This document shows positions 42,460-52,289 of a stretch of 64,000 nucleotides of DNA, in pieces. Position 1 is the stretch's first letter, and every line of letters starts with the position of its first letter. The notes below the pieces were generated by a model. It saw nothing but the letters and a program-made list of their open reading frames with translations, did not search any database and had not been told where the DNA came from. A program made the position numbers and the translations under genes. This stretch comes from CAVVIH01 sp963748295 (GTDB taxonomy: Bacteria > Acidobacteriota > Vicinamibacteria > Vicinamibacterales > 2-12-FULL-66-21), in contig CAVVIH010000002.1 in the NCBI GenBank assembly GCA_963748295.1, positions 310,001-374,000 on the forward strand, read 5' to 3'.

Positions 42460-44693
42460 TCGACAGGATCGGCCGCTATCGCATCATCCGCCAGATCGGC
42501 CAGGGCGGAATGGGCGTCGTTTACGAAGCGCTGGACGAGCGCCTGCAGCGTCCGGTTGCGATCAAGACCATCCTGCCCGCCGCCAACTCGCTGATGCGCG
42601 ACCGGTTCCTGCGCGAGGCGCGCGCGGCCGCGGCGGTCAGCCATCCTCACATCTGCCAGCTCTTCGAGATCGGCGAGCACGAAGGCGACCCGTTTCTCGC
42701 GATGGAGCTGCTGCAGGGCGAGGCCTTGTCCACGCGGATCGAACGCGACCCGCTGCCGGCGACCGAAGCCATCTCGATCGCGCTGGGCATTCTTTCGGCG
42801 CTCGACGCGCTGCATCAGCGCGGCATCATCCACCGCGACCTGAAGCCTTCCAATGTCTTCCTGACGCCGCACGGCGTCAAGCTGCTGGACTTCGGCCTGG
42901 CGCGCCCGGTCATGCTGGAGACCGACAGTACGTTCATGACCATGCCGGGCGTGCTGATCGGAACGCCACGCTACATGTCGCCCGAACAAGCGCGAGGACA
43001 CGAGGTCGACGCGCGCACCGACCTGTTCGCGGCTGGCGCGGTGCTGTACGAGATGCTCAGCGGCCGCCAGGCATTTGCCGGCGACAACCCGGTGGATGTG
43101 CTGAACGCCGTGCTCAATCAGCAACCGCCCGCGCTCGTCGGATCGCTCACCGTGCTGGACCTCGACAACGTGATCCAGCGGGCGCTGGCCAAGGCGCCGG
43201 CGGATCGGTATCAGAGCTCCGAGGAGATGGCGAGCGACCTGCGCGCGTGCCTCACGCGGGGCGACGTGGGCAGCCGGGCCGTCGCCCGGGCCACGACGCG
43301 TCTCGTCGTCCTTCCATTCAAGATCCTGCGTCCGGATCCGGCGATCGATTTTCTCGCCGACAGCCTGCCGGATGCGATCACCGTGTCGCTCTCGAGTCTC
43401 GAGTCGCTGGTCGTCCGGTCCAGTCTCACCGGCGCCCGACTCGGCGCGAGCGGCGCGGATCTCTCCACCGTCGCGGCGCAGGCGAACGTCGACGCCGTCG
43501 TGATCGGATCGCTGCTGCATGCGGGGGATCAGCTGCGGGTGAACGTCCAGCTGGTCGAAGTGCTGTCGGGAACGGTGCTCTGGTCGCACGCGCAGCAGGT
43601 GCCGCTGAACGATTTGTTCAGCGTCCAGGACTCGATCTCCTCGGCGGTCGTCAAAGCGCTGGCGCTGCCGGTTTCGAGCAGGGAACAGCGGCTGCTTCGC
43701 CATGACGTGCCCGCCAATCCCGAGGCCTACGCGAACTATCTCCAGGCCAACCGCCTCAGCGTGTCGTCGTCGCAGTGGGGGCATGCGCTCGACCTCTATC
43801 GCCGCGCGGTAGAGGCCGATCCGCTCTACGCTCCGGCGTGGGCGCGGCTTGGCAGGTGCCTGCGCGTGATCGGAAAGTACAGTCTGGAAGCGGGCGCGGA
43901 GCGCTACCTGGAAGAATCGGAGGCGGCGTTCAAGCGCGCGTTCGAGTTGAACCCCGAGTTGTCTCTCACGCACAACTTGTATACGAATGCGGAGGTCGAG
44001 ACCGGGCGGGCGCTGCCCGCCGTCGTCAGGCTGCTCGGCCGGCTGAAGGAAAACAGCTCCGATCCCGAACTGTACGCCGGGCTCGTCCACGCATGCCGCT
44101 ACCTCGGGCTGCTCGAGGCATCGCTCGCGGCGGATCACCGCGCCAAGCGGCTCGATCCGTCGATTCGGACGAGCGTCGCCCATTCGTATTACATGAACGG
44201 AGAATTCCAGAAGGCGATGGAGATGGACGTCGAGCAGCCGCCGTACGTCACCATTCTCTCGCTGCTCGCGATTGGCCGTGCGAATGACGCCCTGTCGATC
44301 TGCCGCACGGTGAAAGCCTCGCTGACGCTGAACGCACACCTCGCGGCGATCGTCGATTCGATCGCCGCCGGCGTGGAAGAGCGTTTCGAGGAAGGGCGCG
44401 CCGCCGTCGATCGGCTGCTGGCGTTTCGTGCGTTCTCGGATCCGGAAGGCTTCTACTACTGGGCGCACGCCTCCGCGACGCTGCGCGACGGCGACATGGC
44501 GATCCGCCTCCTGGGGCGTGCGGTCGACACCGGGATGCACTGCGTGCGAGCGCTCGAAACAAACCCGCTCTTCGACTCGCTGCGAACGGATGCGCGATTC
44601 AGCGATCTCGTCACCCGTGCGCGCGCCGCGCAGAAGGCCGGCGAGCGTGGTTTCGCGGACGCCGACGGCTATCGCCTGCTCGGCGTCAAATAG
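42456..44693 (+). CDS. Ser/Thr protein kinase with TolB-like and TPR regions
   Basis: 745 residues from TTG 42456, overlapping the M56 stop. Residues ~5-265 are a Hanks kinase: GQGGMGVVYEA, catalytic Lys in VAIKTIL, HRDLKPSNVFL, DFGLAR and GTPRYMSPEQARG. A segment VVLPFKILRPDPAIDFLADSLPDA resembles the TolB-like/FlgO domain that often follows such kinases in Acidobacteriota. From ~425 onwards are TPR-type helices. No membrane helix is obvious. The coupling with BlaI and M56 suggests one signalling module. Confidence 0.93.
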   Translation: MIDRIGRYRIIRQIGQGGMGVVYEALDERLQRPVAIKTILPAANSLMRDRFLREARAAAAVSHPHICQLFEIGEHEGDPFLAMELLQGEALSTRIERDPLPATEAISIALGILSALDALHQRGIIHRDLKPSNVFLTPHGVKLLDFGLARPVMLETDSTFMTMPGVLIGTPRYMSPEQARGHEVDARTDLFAAGAVLYEMLSGRQAFAGDNPVDVLNAVLNQQPPALVGSLTVLDLDNVIQRALAKAPADRYQSSEEMASDLRACLTRGDVGSRAVARATTRLVVLPFKILRPDPAIDFLADSLPDAITVSLSSLESLVVRSSLTGARLGASGADLSTVAAQANVDAVVIGSLLHAGDQLRVNVQLVEVLSGTVLWSHAQQVPLNDLFSVQDSISSAVVKALALPVSSREQRLLRHDVPANPEAYANYLQANRLSVSSSQWGHALDLYRRAVEADPLYAPAWARLGRCLRVIGKYSLEAGAERYLEESEAAFKRAFELNPELSLTHNLYTNAEVETGRALPAVVRLLGRLKENSSDPELYAGLVHACRYLGLLEASLAADHRAKRLDPSIRTSVAHSYYMNGEFQKAMEMDVEQPPYVTILSLLAIGRANDALSICRTVKASLTLNAHLAAIVDSIAAGVEERFEEGRAAVDRLLAFRAFSDPEGFYYWAHASATLRDGDMAIRLLGRAVDTGMHCVRALETNPLFDSLRTDARFSDLVTRARAAQKAGERGFADADGYRLLGVK

Positions 44694-44699
44694 CCGATC

Positions 44700-45952
44700 T
44701 CACCCCCGCGCGGCGATCGCCCGCGCCGCCACGCGCGCGCTCGACCACGCCCACTGAAAATTGAACCCTCCGATCCGCCCGTCCACGTCGAGGATCTCGC
44801 CAACCAGCAAAAGACCCGGACAGATGCGCGACTCCATGGTCGCGGGATCGATCTCCGTGAGCGGCACACCGCCGGCTGTCGCTTCGGCGAAGTTGTAGCC
44901 GCGCGAATCGACGACCGGCACGATCCAGCGTGTGAGCGCATGCACGAGCCGCCGCCGGTCTTCTCTCGCGAGCCGTGCGAGCTGAATGCTGCCGTCGAGG
45001 CCGAGGCGCCGCGTTACCGCCTCGGCGACCGATGCCGGGACCAGGGCGGCCAGCGAGCTCTGAGCCGACGCGCGCGGCCGCTCGGCTGCGAGTTGTTGCA
45101 GCCGCGCATCGAGCTCGTCGAAACCCAGGCCGCCGGCCAGCCGCGCGGTGAGCTGGACATCGTTGCCGTCAAGGCGAGCACGAAGCCAGTGGCGTGACAT
45201 GTCGAGCGCGGCAGGACCGCTGATCCCGAAGTGCGTCCACAACATCGACCCACGGATCTCGACCGCGCGCCTGCCGTCCACCCAGAGGTCGAGCGCCGCA
45301 TCGTGCGAAACGCCGCTCAGCTGCGGATGAATCGTCCAGTCATCCGTGTTCGACAGCACGAGGGGAGCCAGTGCAGGGGTGGTGTCGACGATCGAGTGGC
45401 CGAGCGAGCGCGCGAGGTCGTAGCCTGCGCCGTCGCTGCCGCTCTTCGGCAGCGACCGACCGCCGGTTGCGAGGACCACCGTCGGCGCGGAAAAGGCGCC
45501 GCGTGAAGTCGTTACGTCGAACCCGGCGGGCGTGCGCGCGATCGCGGTGACCCGATGATCGGCCAGGACCGTGACGGACGCGTCCGAACACCCCCGCATG
45601 AGCGCGTCGAGCACGTCGCGCGACCGGTTGCTGTCCGGGAACAGCTTGCCGCCCGGCTCCTCGTGCAGCGGAACGCCAAGTCCGGCGAAGAACGCCGACC
45701 GTGCTCGCCGACGCTCAGCCCGCGCAGAATCCGCCGGATGATTCGCGGATTCCCGCCGTTGAAATCGGCCTCGGTGACGACGGCATTGGTGACGTTGCAG
45801 CGCGAGCCGCCGCTGACCAGAATCTTGGCGCCTGGCTTTCGCGCGCCATCCATCACCAGAACGCCGGAGCGCTGCATCGCCCGGCCCGCGAAGATTCCGG
45901 TCGCCAGGCCGGCGGCGCCGGCGCCGACGACGATGACGCTGGCAGACGACAC
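44700..45952 (-). CDS. BaiN/HI0933-like FAD-dependent oxidoreductase, frameshifted
   Basis: A flavoprotein of about 417 residues. The dinucleotide fold is VIVVGAGAAGLATGIFAGR, then GAKILVSGGSRCNVTN, typical of the HI0933/YhiN family. The C-terminal part ends CPGLLLVGEILDVDGRIGGFNFQWAWSS (in parts), also diagnostic. The frame changes by -1 (or +2) at about 45706-45714: beyond it the correct frame reads FFAGLGVPLHEEPGGKLFPDS. The physiological reaction is not established. Confidence 0.88.
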
Positions 45953-45958
45953 GTGATG

Positions 45959-46748
45959 TCAGGAGGCGCCGCGAATCCGGATCGTGGCGGCGACAGGGAA
46001 GTGGTCGGACGGATAGCGGCGATTGCGGCTGAATCGAAGGATCTCGGCGCGCAGGATTTCTGTCCCGGGCTCGACCAGCACGTAATCGATCTTATCCCCC
46101 TTCGTGCGGCCGAACTCGAACGCCGTGTAGGTGCCGACCTCTTTCTCGTCCGGATGGAGCGCGCGGAACGTGTCGATGAACGGTGGCGTCGCCTGCCGAG
46201 CGGCCCAGGAGCGGCTCGAGAGCGGGATTTCCTTCGCCGACGTTGAAGTCGCCGGTGACGATCACCGGCTCGTCGCGCCCGGACCTGCTCCGGATGCGTT
46301 GCAGCAGCAGCTGCACGCTCTGCTCCCGCGACGGCTGCGACTCGTGATCGAGGTGCACGTTGTACATCCACAGCGCCTGTCCGCCTTGATCGATCAAACG
46401 CGCCCACGAACAGATGCGCGGAATCCGGTTGCCCCAGGTGCGCGACGCGACCGCCTCCGGCGTCTCGGAGAGCCAGAACGTGCCCGACTGCGCGACACGA
46501 AACCGGCTGCTCTTGAACAGGATTGCCGAATACTCACCCGCGGCGCGGCCGTCGTCACGTCCAACACCGGCGACCGTATAGCCCGGCAGCGCGCGGACGA
46601 TGTCGGAGAGCTGCTGATCGAGCGCTTCCTGGACGCCGATGAGATCCGGGTTCTGCTTCCGGAGCAGATCGATCAGCATTTGCCGGCGCGCCGTCCATCG
46701 GTTTTCCGCGTCGCGATCCGTCGCATACCGGATGTTGAAGGTCATCAC
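45959..46748 (-). CDS. Endonuclease/exonuclease/phosphatase-family protein, frameshifted
   Basis: The fold of DNase I/APE1. MTFNIRYATDRDAENRW, LIGVQEAL, MYNVHLDHES, VIVTGDFNVGEGN and, after the break, YPSDHFPVAATIRI supply the metal and catalytic residues. One extra base in CCC at 46204-46206 breaks the frame; removing it joins LEPLLAARQATPPFIDTFRAL and yields 262 residues. A signal-peptide-like stretch (SALSLAAQ...LAALAQ) is readable upstream in frame but has no start codon because a repeat element lies there, so the true start is unclear. Confidence 0.85.
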
Positions 46749-46775
46749 CGAGATGGGACGGGCGTCGCGGGACCC

Positions 46776-46806
46776 GTCCTGAGCGAGTGCCGCGAGTCGA
46801 AGGGAC
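46776..46806. repeat. CCTGAGCGAGTGCCGCGAGTCGAAGG repeat copy at the endonuclease 5' end
   Basis: The reverse complement reads CTTCGACTCGCGGCACTCGC followed by TCAGGACGGG, matching the repeat family at the nosY/cytochrome junction (10760-10848). It lies in the region encoding the endonuclease leader peptide. Confidence 0.75.
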
Positions 46807-46872
46807 TGGGCGGCCAGGGAGAGCGCCGAGGCGCGCTATAACAGCGAGAAGAGCCGAATGACGAGGGCGCAT

Positions 46873-46962
46873 GGAAAGTAAGAAGTCAGAAGTACGAGTA
46901 AAGTAATCCTACTCGGACTCCATCACTACTTCTTACTTCTAACTTCACACTTCTTACTTTCA
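46873..46962. repeat. Inverted heptamer repeat (AAGTAAG / ACTTCTT)
   Basis: The left half reads AAGTAAG-AAGTCAG-AAGTACG. After a 40-bp middle the right half reads ACTTCTT-ACTTCTA-ACTTCAC-ACTTCTT-ACTTTC. Both have a 7-bp period and are complementary, so the region can form a long imperfect hairpin. It is AT-rich compared with its surroundings and touches the stop codon of the hybrid kinase (46960). Confidence 0.8.
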
Positions 46963-49651
46963 GTGCACGACTCCGCTACCCCGCACGAGTGTCTCGACGG
47001 CTCTGGCGAGCTCCGCCGGATCGAACGGCTTCGCGACGTGCAGCTGGAACCCCGCCGCGAGCGCTTCTTTCCGCTCGTCGTCCCGCGCATGCGCCGTCAC
47101 CGCCGCGGCCGGAATCGACGCCACCCGGGCCGCCGGCGACGAGCGAATCTTTCGAATCAGCGAATAGCCGTCCTCGTCCGGCATCGCGACATCGGCGAGC
47201 AGCACGTCGACCTCGTTCGAGTGCAGGAACTCCAGGGCTTCCGACGCGGTGCCCGCCTCGGTCACCTTGGCGCCGCAGCCTTCCAGCTCGTGGCAGATGA
47301 TCTCGCGCGTATCCGGCTCGTCGTCCACGATCAGCACGCGCACGCCATCGAGGCGGGGCGTCGCCGGCGGCACCGCTGGCGCCGCAAGCGGCCTCGTGTC
47401 GGACCCGTCGTTGCGCTCGCGGCCGTGGCCGGCGATCGGCAGTCGTACGACGAACGTCGAGCCCCGTCCTTTTCCTTCGCTCTGCGCCTCGATGCTGCCC
47501 TCGTGCGCCTCGACGAGCTGGCGCGCGATGGACAGGCCGAGCCCGAGACCGCCATGCGTACGGGTCGTCGTACTGTCGGCCTGGCGGAAGCGGTCGAACG
47601 CGAACGGCAGGAACTCCTTCTCGATGCCGACGCCGGTATCGGCGACCCTCACCTCGACGACGCCGTCCGTTTCGAGGGTTTCAATCGAGACACGCCCGCC
47701 CGACGGCGTGAACTTGATGGCGTTGCTCAGGAGGTTGAAGAACACCTGCTCGAGCCGCCGCACGTCCGCGTGCACGATCACCGGCGGAATCGCGGACATC
47801 TGCAGATCGAGGCCGGCCGCCGCGGCGGTCGGGAAGACCGATTCGACGACGCCGCGGATCAAATCCCGAAGATCGAGATCCTCGAGCTCGAGGCGCGATC
47901 GGCCCGCGATGATCCGGGAGAAGTCGAGCAGCTCGTCGATGAGTCGGGTCTGCCGTGTGGCGTTGTCGTGGATCGACTGCAGCGCCCGGCCGGCGACGGT
48001 CGAGTTGAGCGACCCGCGCTGCAGCATCGACGTCCATCCGAGGATCGCATTCAACGGCGTGCGCAGCTCGTGCGAGACGATCGAGACGAACTCGTCCTTC
48101 AGGCGGTTTGCCGCTTCCGCCTCGGCGCGCGCGCGCTGCGCCGCTTCGTACAGCCGCGCGCGATCGAGCGCCTGCGCGCAATGCTGCGCGACCGAGACGA
48201 GGAGCGCCATGTAGCTCTCGTCGAAATTGACCGGGACGGTGAAGTAGAACGCGAGCACGCCGGTGGAATACCCTTCAATCATCAGCGGCAGCGTCGCGTA
48301 CGAGACGAACCCGCCGTCCGCCGCGAGCGCCGCCGACCGCGCGTAGCGCTCCTGCCATTCGTTGAACGATCCGACGAACACCGGCTTGCCGGTGCTGACC
48401 GCCTCGGTGGCGCTGAAGCCCGGTTCGAGCACGAGCCGCTTGCGCTGCGGATCGCCGCCGCTCTGGCTCTCGGAATACAGCGTTTCGAGGTAGGTGCGAT
48501 CCTCGCCGAGCACCATCACCTCGCCGCTCGTCGCCCCCACCACGATCTTGCCCTGGTGGACGACTGCCTGCGCGACCGCCCGCAGCGTGACGGACTCGGA
48601 GAGCGCCGCCGTCAGCCCGTGCAGGCGGCTCGTGCGCGCCGCCAGAGTGCGATACTGTGTCTCGCTCGCGCGCAGCGCCTCTTCGACTTTCTGCCGCTCG
48701 GTGAGCTCCTGATCCGCACGCGCGCGCAGGCTCTCGGCTTCGACGCGCGCCCGCTGCGCCGACTCGGTACTGCCAGGTGCGATCGAGTGCCTGCGCGGCG
48801 CTGGCGCCGAGGGAGAACAGGTACTCGCGATCCTCGGACGAGAACCGCCGCGGTTTCCGGAAGTCGAGGCGAATCACCGCGACCACGCGGCTGCCGATGA
48901 CGAGCGGCACCGCGGCGATCGCCGCGAACGAGCGGGGATACAAAGCGGGGGAGAGGTGCGGGTATTCGGCGTTGCTCTTGGCTTTCGATTCGACGATGAC
49001 CGCCGCGCCGCGGCCAACGGCGTCGGCCACCGGGCTGCGATCGTCGAGCGCCGCGCCGTTCCAGGGGTTCACGTCCTCCATGTTGTAGCCAATGGCGCGC
49101 GCGAGATCCGCCCGGCCGCCGTCCCCGCGGATCAGCAGGAACATGCCGGCGTCCGCCTTGAGCGCGTGCACCGGCTCCTGGACCGAGGCTTCGATCGCGG
49201 CCGAAGGCGTTCGCGCCTGACCGAGCCCGGCCGTCAACTGGGCGAGCCGATCGGCGTGCGTCGCCAGCCGTTCGGCCTCGAGCCGGCTGAGATGATCCTG
49301 GCGCGTCCGCCGGTACGTGTTCTGGATGAGCAGACAGAAGACGAGCCAGCTCGCCGTGTAGAGGGTGAATTCGAGCACGTCCGCGACGCTTCCGTAGGTC
49401 CAGAACGTCCCGGGCACCAGCAGGAAGTAGTCGATGCCCCCTGCGGCCAGCAGCAGCGAGAAGAGTCCGGCGGCGAGCCCTCCGTACCACCCCATCAGCG
49501 CCACCGCGAGCGACAGCGGCGTCAGCGACACCTGCGGCGCGAATGAATGGATTGCGATCTCAGCCCAGAGCGCTGCCGCTATCGCCAGCGGCGAGATCAG
49601 CAGAGGCATGAACCGACGGAGCGAGCCTCGACCCCGGGAGTCGTGAACCAT
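46960..49651 (-). CDS. Hybrid sensor histidine kinase (DUF4118-like, two GAF, HisKA, HATPase, receiver), frameshifted
   Basis: About 896 residues. The N-terminal four-helix membrane region (LAVALMGWYGGLAAGLFSLL, GGIDYFLLVPGTFW) resembles the KdpD DUF4118 domain. Two GAF-like domains, a coiled segment, HisKA (SIVSHELRTPLNAILGW), HATPase (NLLSNAIKFTPSGG, GGLGLGLSIARQL) and a C-terminal receiver (LIVDDEPDTRE, LLADVAMPDEDG) follow. The frame breaks at GGTAC 48766-48770; deleting one G restores WQYESAQRARVEAE. The start ATG 49651 is the likeliest; ATG 49609 is possible. Ligand unknown. Confidence 0.9.
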
Positions 49652-49746
49652 ACACGCCCTCGACACCGTCGCTCGCAGTTCGACGGACTATTGTGTTGAA
49701 AGGTCAGCCTACCACGAGGCCGGGTAGATCCGGCTCTGCTTTATTG

Positions 49747-50831
49747 CTAACGCCCAGGTTCCGCCGCCGAACAGCCCAGCTCGGCGCAGGCGCGGTCGAG
49801 CAGCAGCAGGGCCCCGGCCGCGGCCGAGGCCGCGTTGCGCAGTTTTTCGGGATCGGCGCGCAGGCCGACGTCGTTGCGAAGCGTGGCCGCCATCAGCGCG
49901 AACGACGCCGACCGCACGAGTAGATCGTGCGTCGGACGAAGCGCGTCTGACGCCCGATGCGCCGTCAGCGCCCGGAGCACGGCCGCACACTCCTCGCGGA
50001 CCGCGGTGAGATCTTCAGGCGGCTTCGGATCCTGACGGTCGATGTTCGCCAGCGCCGGCCTCAGCTTGCGATATCGCGTGAGCGTCGGACCGATCTGCTC
50101 GAGGTACCGCTCCGCATCCTTCGGCGGAACAGGTGCCGTCGTCGTCCGCGCGGGCACTGGGGATGCGGAAGGCGCGGACGCGGGCGCGGACGGAGGCCCG
50201 GACGCCGGCGACGTGTCGGGTGGCGGACCCGGCCGCACCGGCGGCGGCAGCGAGCCGACCGGCGGAATGCCTCGGGGGACGTCGGCCGGCGCTGGACGCT
50301 CGGGGTTGGGCGCTGAGGGCTCGGCGTTGGGCGCTGTGCGCTGGGCGTTCGGTTTGGGTGCGGAAGTTCGGCGGAGGTGGGAGTCACCTCACCGATCAGC
50401 ACGTTGAACAGACCCGTCGCGATCTGCTTGTCTTCGGTCCTGATCGGCTGTTTGAACGCGAGATCGATCACGACGCGTGCGACGAGCGGCGACGTACTGT
50501 TCACCGCGGTGCGGACGCGCACGACCGGCGCGCCGGTGACGCCTTGCACGGTGCCCGTGCGCGCACGCACGCCGGAAAAATCCAGGAAGACGCGCGCCGG
50601 CGCGTCCAGCTCGCCGATCTTCGGCGCGGGCAGCGGTCCATCCGCTTCGATCTTCACGATCCACACGTCGCCTGATCGTTCGATCTGCACGCCCTTGATC
50701 GTCGTCGCTCGAGGCGCCTTTGGACTTTCAGCCGCACCCGGCGCCTGCGCGGCGCTCGCGCGAATGCCGGCAGCGAGCACCGCCAGCAGGGCGAGCGCGA
50801 TCCGGAGAGATCGCAAACCAGTTCGTGTCAT
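49747..50831 (-). CDS. AMIN-domain exported protein with Pro-rich linker, frame disrupted at a heptamer tract
   Basis: The N-terminal signal peptide is SLRIALALLAVLAAGIRASAAQ (in parts). An AMIN-like domain follows (ERSGDVWIVKIEADGPLP, PARVFLDFSGVRA, RVVIDLAFKQPI), typical of periplasmic proteins targeted to cell wall or secretin complexes. After a Pro-rich linker, the C-terminal ~165 residues (RYLEQIGPTLTRYRKLRPAL, AAAGALLLLDRACAELG) are in another frame. The length is 3n+2, as expected if one 7-bp unit of the tract at 50287-50356 was lost (or two gained). It could also be a single-base deletion. Confidence 0.7.
50287..50356. repeat. Heptamer tandem repeat, unit AGCGCCC (minus strand), inside the AMIN gene
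   Basis: On the minus strand nine consecutive units read AACGCCC, AGCGCAC, AGCGCCC, AACGCCG, AGCCCTC, AGCGCCC, AACCCCG, AGCGTCC, AGCGCCG (50349 down to 50287), preceded by a degenerate CAAACCG. It encodes a proline-rich linker; because 7 is not a multiple of 3, any change in unit number shifts the frame. Confidence 0.85.
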
Positions 50832-50877
50832 CGGGTTACCGAAGAGGCTACATCCTCGTGCGCTCCAAGTCCAGAGT

Positions 50878-51054
50878 GTTGAGGTGCATGCCGTCGTGTG
50901 CGACGTGTTCGACACGGACGCGCTCATCGAGGCGGTTCGCCATGCCGCGCCGGACGCCGTCATTCATCACCTGACGGATCTTCCCGCAGCGATGGACCCG
51001 CGAAACATCGACGATCTTTACGTGCGCAACGATCGCTTGCGGTGCGAAGGCACG
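50878..51054 (+). pseudogene. Fragment of an NAD-dependent epimerase/dehydratase-like gene
   Basis: About 59 codons read VEVHAVVCDVFDTDALIEAV, then RHAAPDAVIHHLTDLPAAMD and a closing RCEGTR, which closely resembles the region after the nucleotide-binding loop in extended SDR proteins. The GxxGxxG N-terminus and the catalytic YxxxK part are absent on both sides, so this is a gene remnant. The remaining bases up to 51350 hold no convincing gene. Confidence 0.6.
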
Positions 51055-51209
51055 CGCGCTCCGCCGCCGCGCAGCCTGCCGCAGTTCGTGGTCCGACTGT
51101 TTCTCGGCAAGGCGCTGACCGAGTGTCGCCACCATGCGCGGCGCCTCAGCTGCAAAAATGAAAGCCAGTACGCGGTGGCGCCCGCGATATCCCAGCTGGC
51201 GAACGGGGT

Positions 51210-51242
51210 TCCACAGTGGAGAAATAAGTCCACCGTAGTGGA
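51210..51242. promoter_or_regulatory. Paired TCCAC/GTGGA palindromes
   Basis: TCCAC-A-GTGGA (51210-51220) and TCCAC-CGTA-GTGGA (51229-51242) lie about two helical turns apart, with a further TTCCAC half-site just downstream. They are about 110 bp before the small membrane protein at 51352. The spacing resembles tandem operator sites; no regulator is identified. Confidence 0.35.
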
Positions 51243-51351
51243 GACTAATTCCACACCCGCCGGTCCGTATTCCCTGTATTTTCAGTGGTTTCTGGATATC
51301 TCGCCCCGGGCAGGAGACTTGCCGTGATCTCAACTGCGGAGGCTCCCCGAA

Positions 51352-51513
51352 ATGCGGCTTGGTCTTGTTCCCCTGTCCCTCGCGGTTGCGGTGTCGGCCA
51401 CGCGCCTGGTCGGCGCCCACGTCACCGCCGATCTGCTGGCCCTGCTGTATCTGACCGTTGCGACGGTGTCCGCGCGCCGTGGCGCGGAGCTGAAAGTCGC
51501 GCAGCGCGCCTGA
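51352..51513 (+). CDS. Small membrane protein, 53 residues
   Basis: ATG 51352 is preceded by GGAGG (51338-51342) with 9-nt spacing. The hydrophobic part LGLVPLSLAVAVSATRLVGA and TADLLALLYLTVATVSA could form one or two membrane segments, followed by a short basic tail. No family is recognised. The support is the good ribosome-binding site plus uniform GC-rich codon use. Confidence 0.5.
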   Translation: MRLGLVPLSLAVAVSATRLVGAHVTADLLALLYLTVATVSARRGAELKVAQRA

Positions 51514-51522
51514 TCCCCTACT

Positions 51523-51732
51523 TCAGGATTCGTCCTCGGAATCGATCTGCCAGTCCGCGAGCGGCTGAGGCCCTGGCTGGATGTGGGCGATGTCCGGATC
51601 GACACTCCCCTCCCGGTCGACCGACGGGCGCTGGGTGCGTTCGGCGCGGCGCGCCTCTTTGGCTTTCTGCTTTTCGATACGCGCTTTCTCGCGTTCGCGC
51701 TTGAGCAGGGTGGGACGTGAACGATTTGCCAT
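51523..51732 (-). CDS. Small highly charged conserved-looking protein
   Basis: 69 residues. The N-terminal half is almost entirely Lys/Arg/Glu helix (LLKREREKARIEKQKAKEAR), and the C-terminus is acidic (IDSEDES). Similar small basic-helix proteins beginning MARS/MANR occur widely in Acidobacteriota and Deltaproteobacteria with no known role. Nucleic-acid or ribosome association is possible but unproven. Confidence 0.65.
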   Translation of the reverse strand: MANRSRPTLLKREREKARIEKQKAKEARRAERTQRPSVDREGSVDPDIAHIQPGPQPLADWQIDSEDES

Positions 51733-51908
51733 AGGTCCCTACAAGTATATAACCAGCTCACCCGATTGCCGCTACGAGACTGTAATCCGGTGACGGTTTC
51801 GCAATCGTCGCAAACCACGCGAATGCGGCAGGATGCGATGATTTCGGCGCAACTTCGTGGCTTGAACCGTGGGAATGCCATTTGCCACGTGCCCGGGCCG
51901 GAGGCACG

Positions 51909-52256
51909 ATGAACAACGGACAATCGATCGTCATCAAGGGTGAGATCACCGGCGCAGAGGATCTGGTGATCGCGGGCCGGGTGGAAGGGAAGATCAGGCT
52001 GGATGGCTGTGCGCTGACGCTCGCGCCGGGCTCTCAGGTCATCGGTGAGATCGCGGCGGGAACAATCATCGTCTCCGGCACCGTCGAGGGAAGTCTCGTC
52101 GCCTCCAAGCGGCTCGAAGCGAAGTCCACTGCGGAGATCGACGGCGAGATCAACACGCCGGTCCTGCTCGTCGCCGAAGGCGCGCAGATTTCGGCGACCG
52201 TCGAAATGCCGGGGGGACGCGAAAACCGCAAGCCGCAGCTCGCAAAGGCCGGCTAA
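51909..52256 (+). CDS. Bactofilin
   Basis: A 115-residue cytoskeletal beta-helix polymer protein. From IVIKGEITGAEDLVIAGRVEGKI (in parts) the repeating turns VIGEIAAGTIIVSGTVEGSL and AEIDGEINTPVLLVAEGA define the DUF583/bactofilin fold, which assembles membrane-associated filaments involved in cell shape or polarity. ATG 51909 is chosen because the next residues start the fold. The tail (NRKPQLAKAG) is unstructured. Confidence 0.93.
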   Translation: MNNGQSIVIKGEITGAEDLVIAGRVEGKIRLDGCALTLAPGSQVIGEIAAGTIIVSGTVEGSLVASKRLEAKSTAEIDGEINTPVLLVAEGAQISATVEMPGGRENRKPQLAKAG

Positions 52257-52289
52257 ACGCCGCGGCGCCTCAGGCGTTGCGGTTGGTGG

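Noticed and set aside
42444..44540. 698-codon minus-strand open frame opposite the Ser/Thr kinase
   Set aside because: Antisense shadow; the plus strand carries all kinase motifs.
46963..48900. 645-codon plus-strand open frame opposite the hybrid kinase
   Set aside because: Antisense shadow of HisKA/HATPase coding sequence with no motif of its own.
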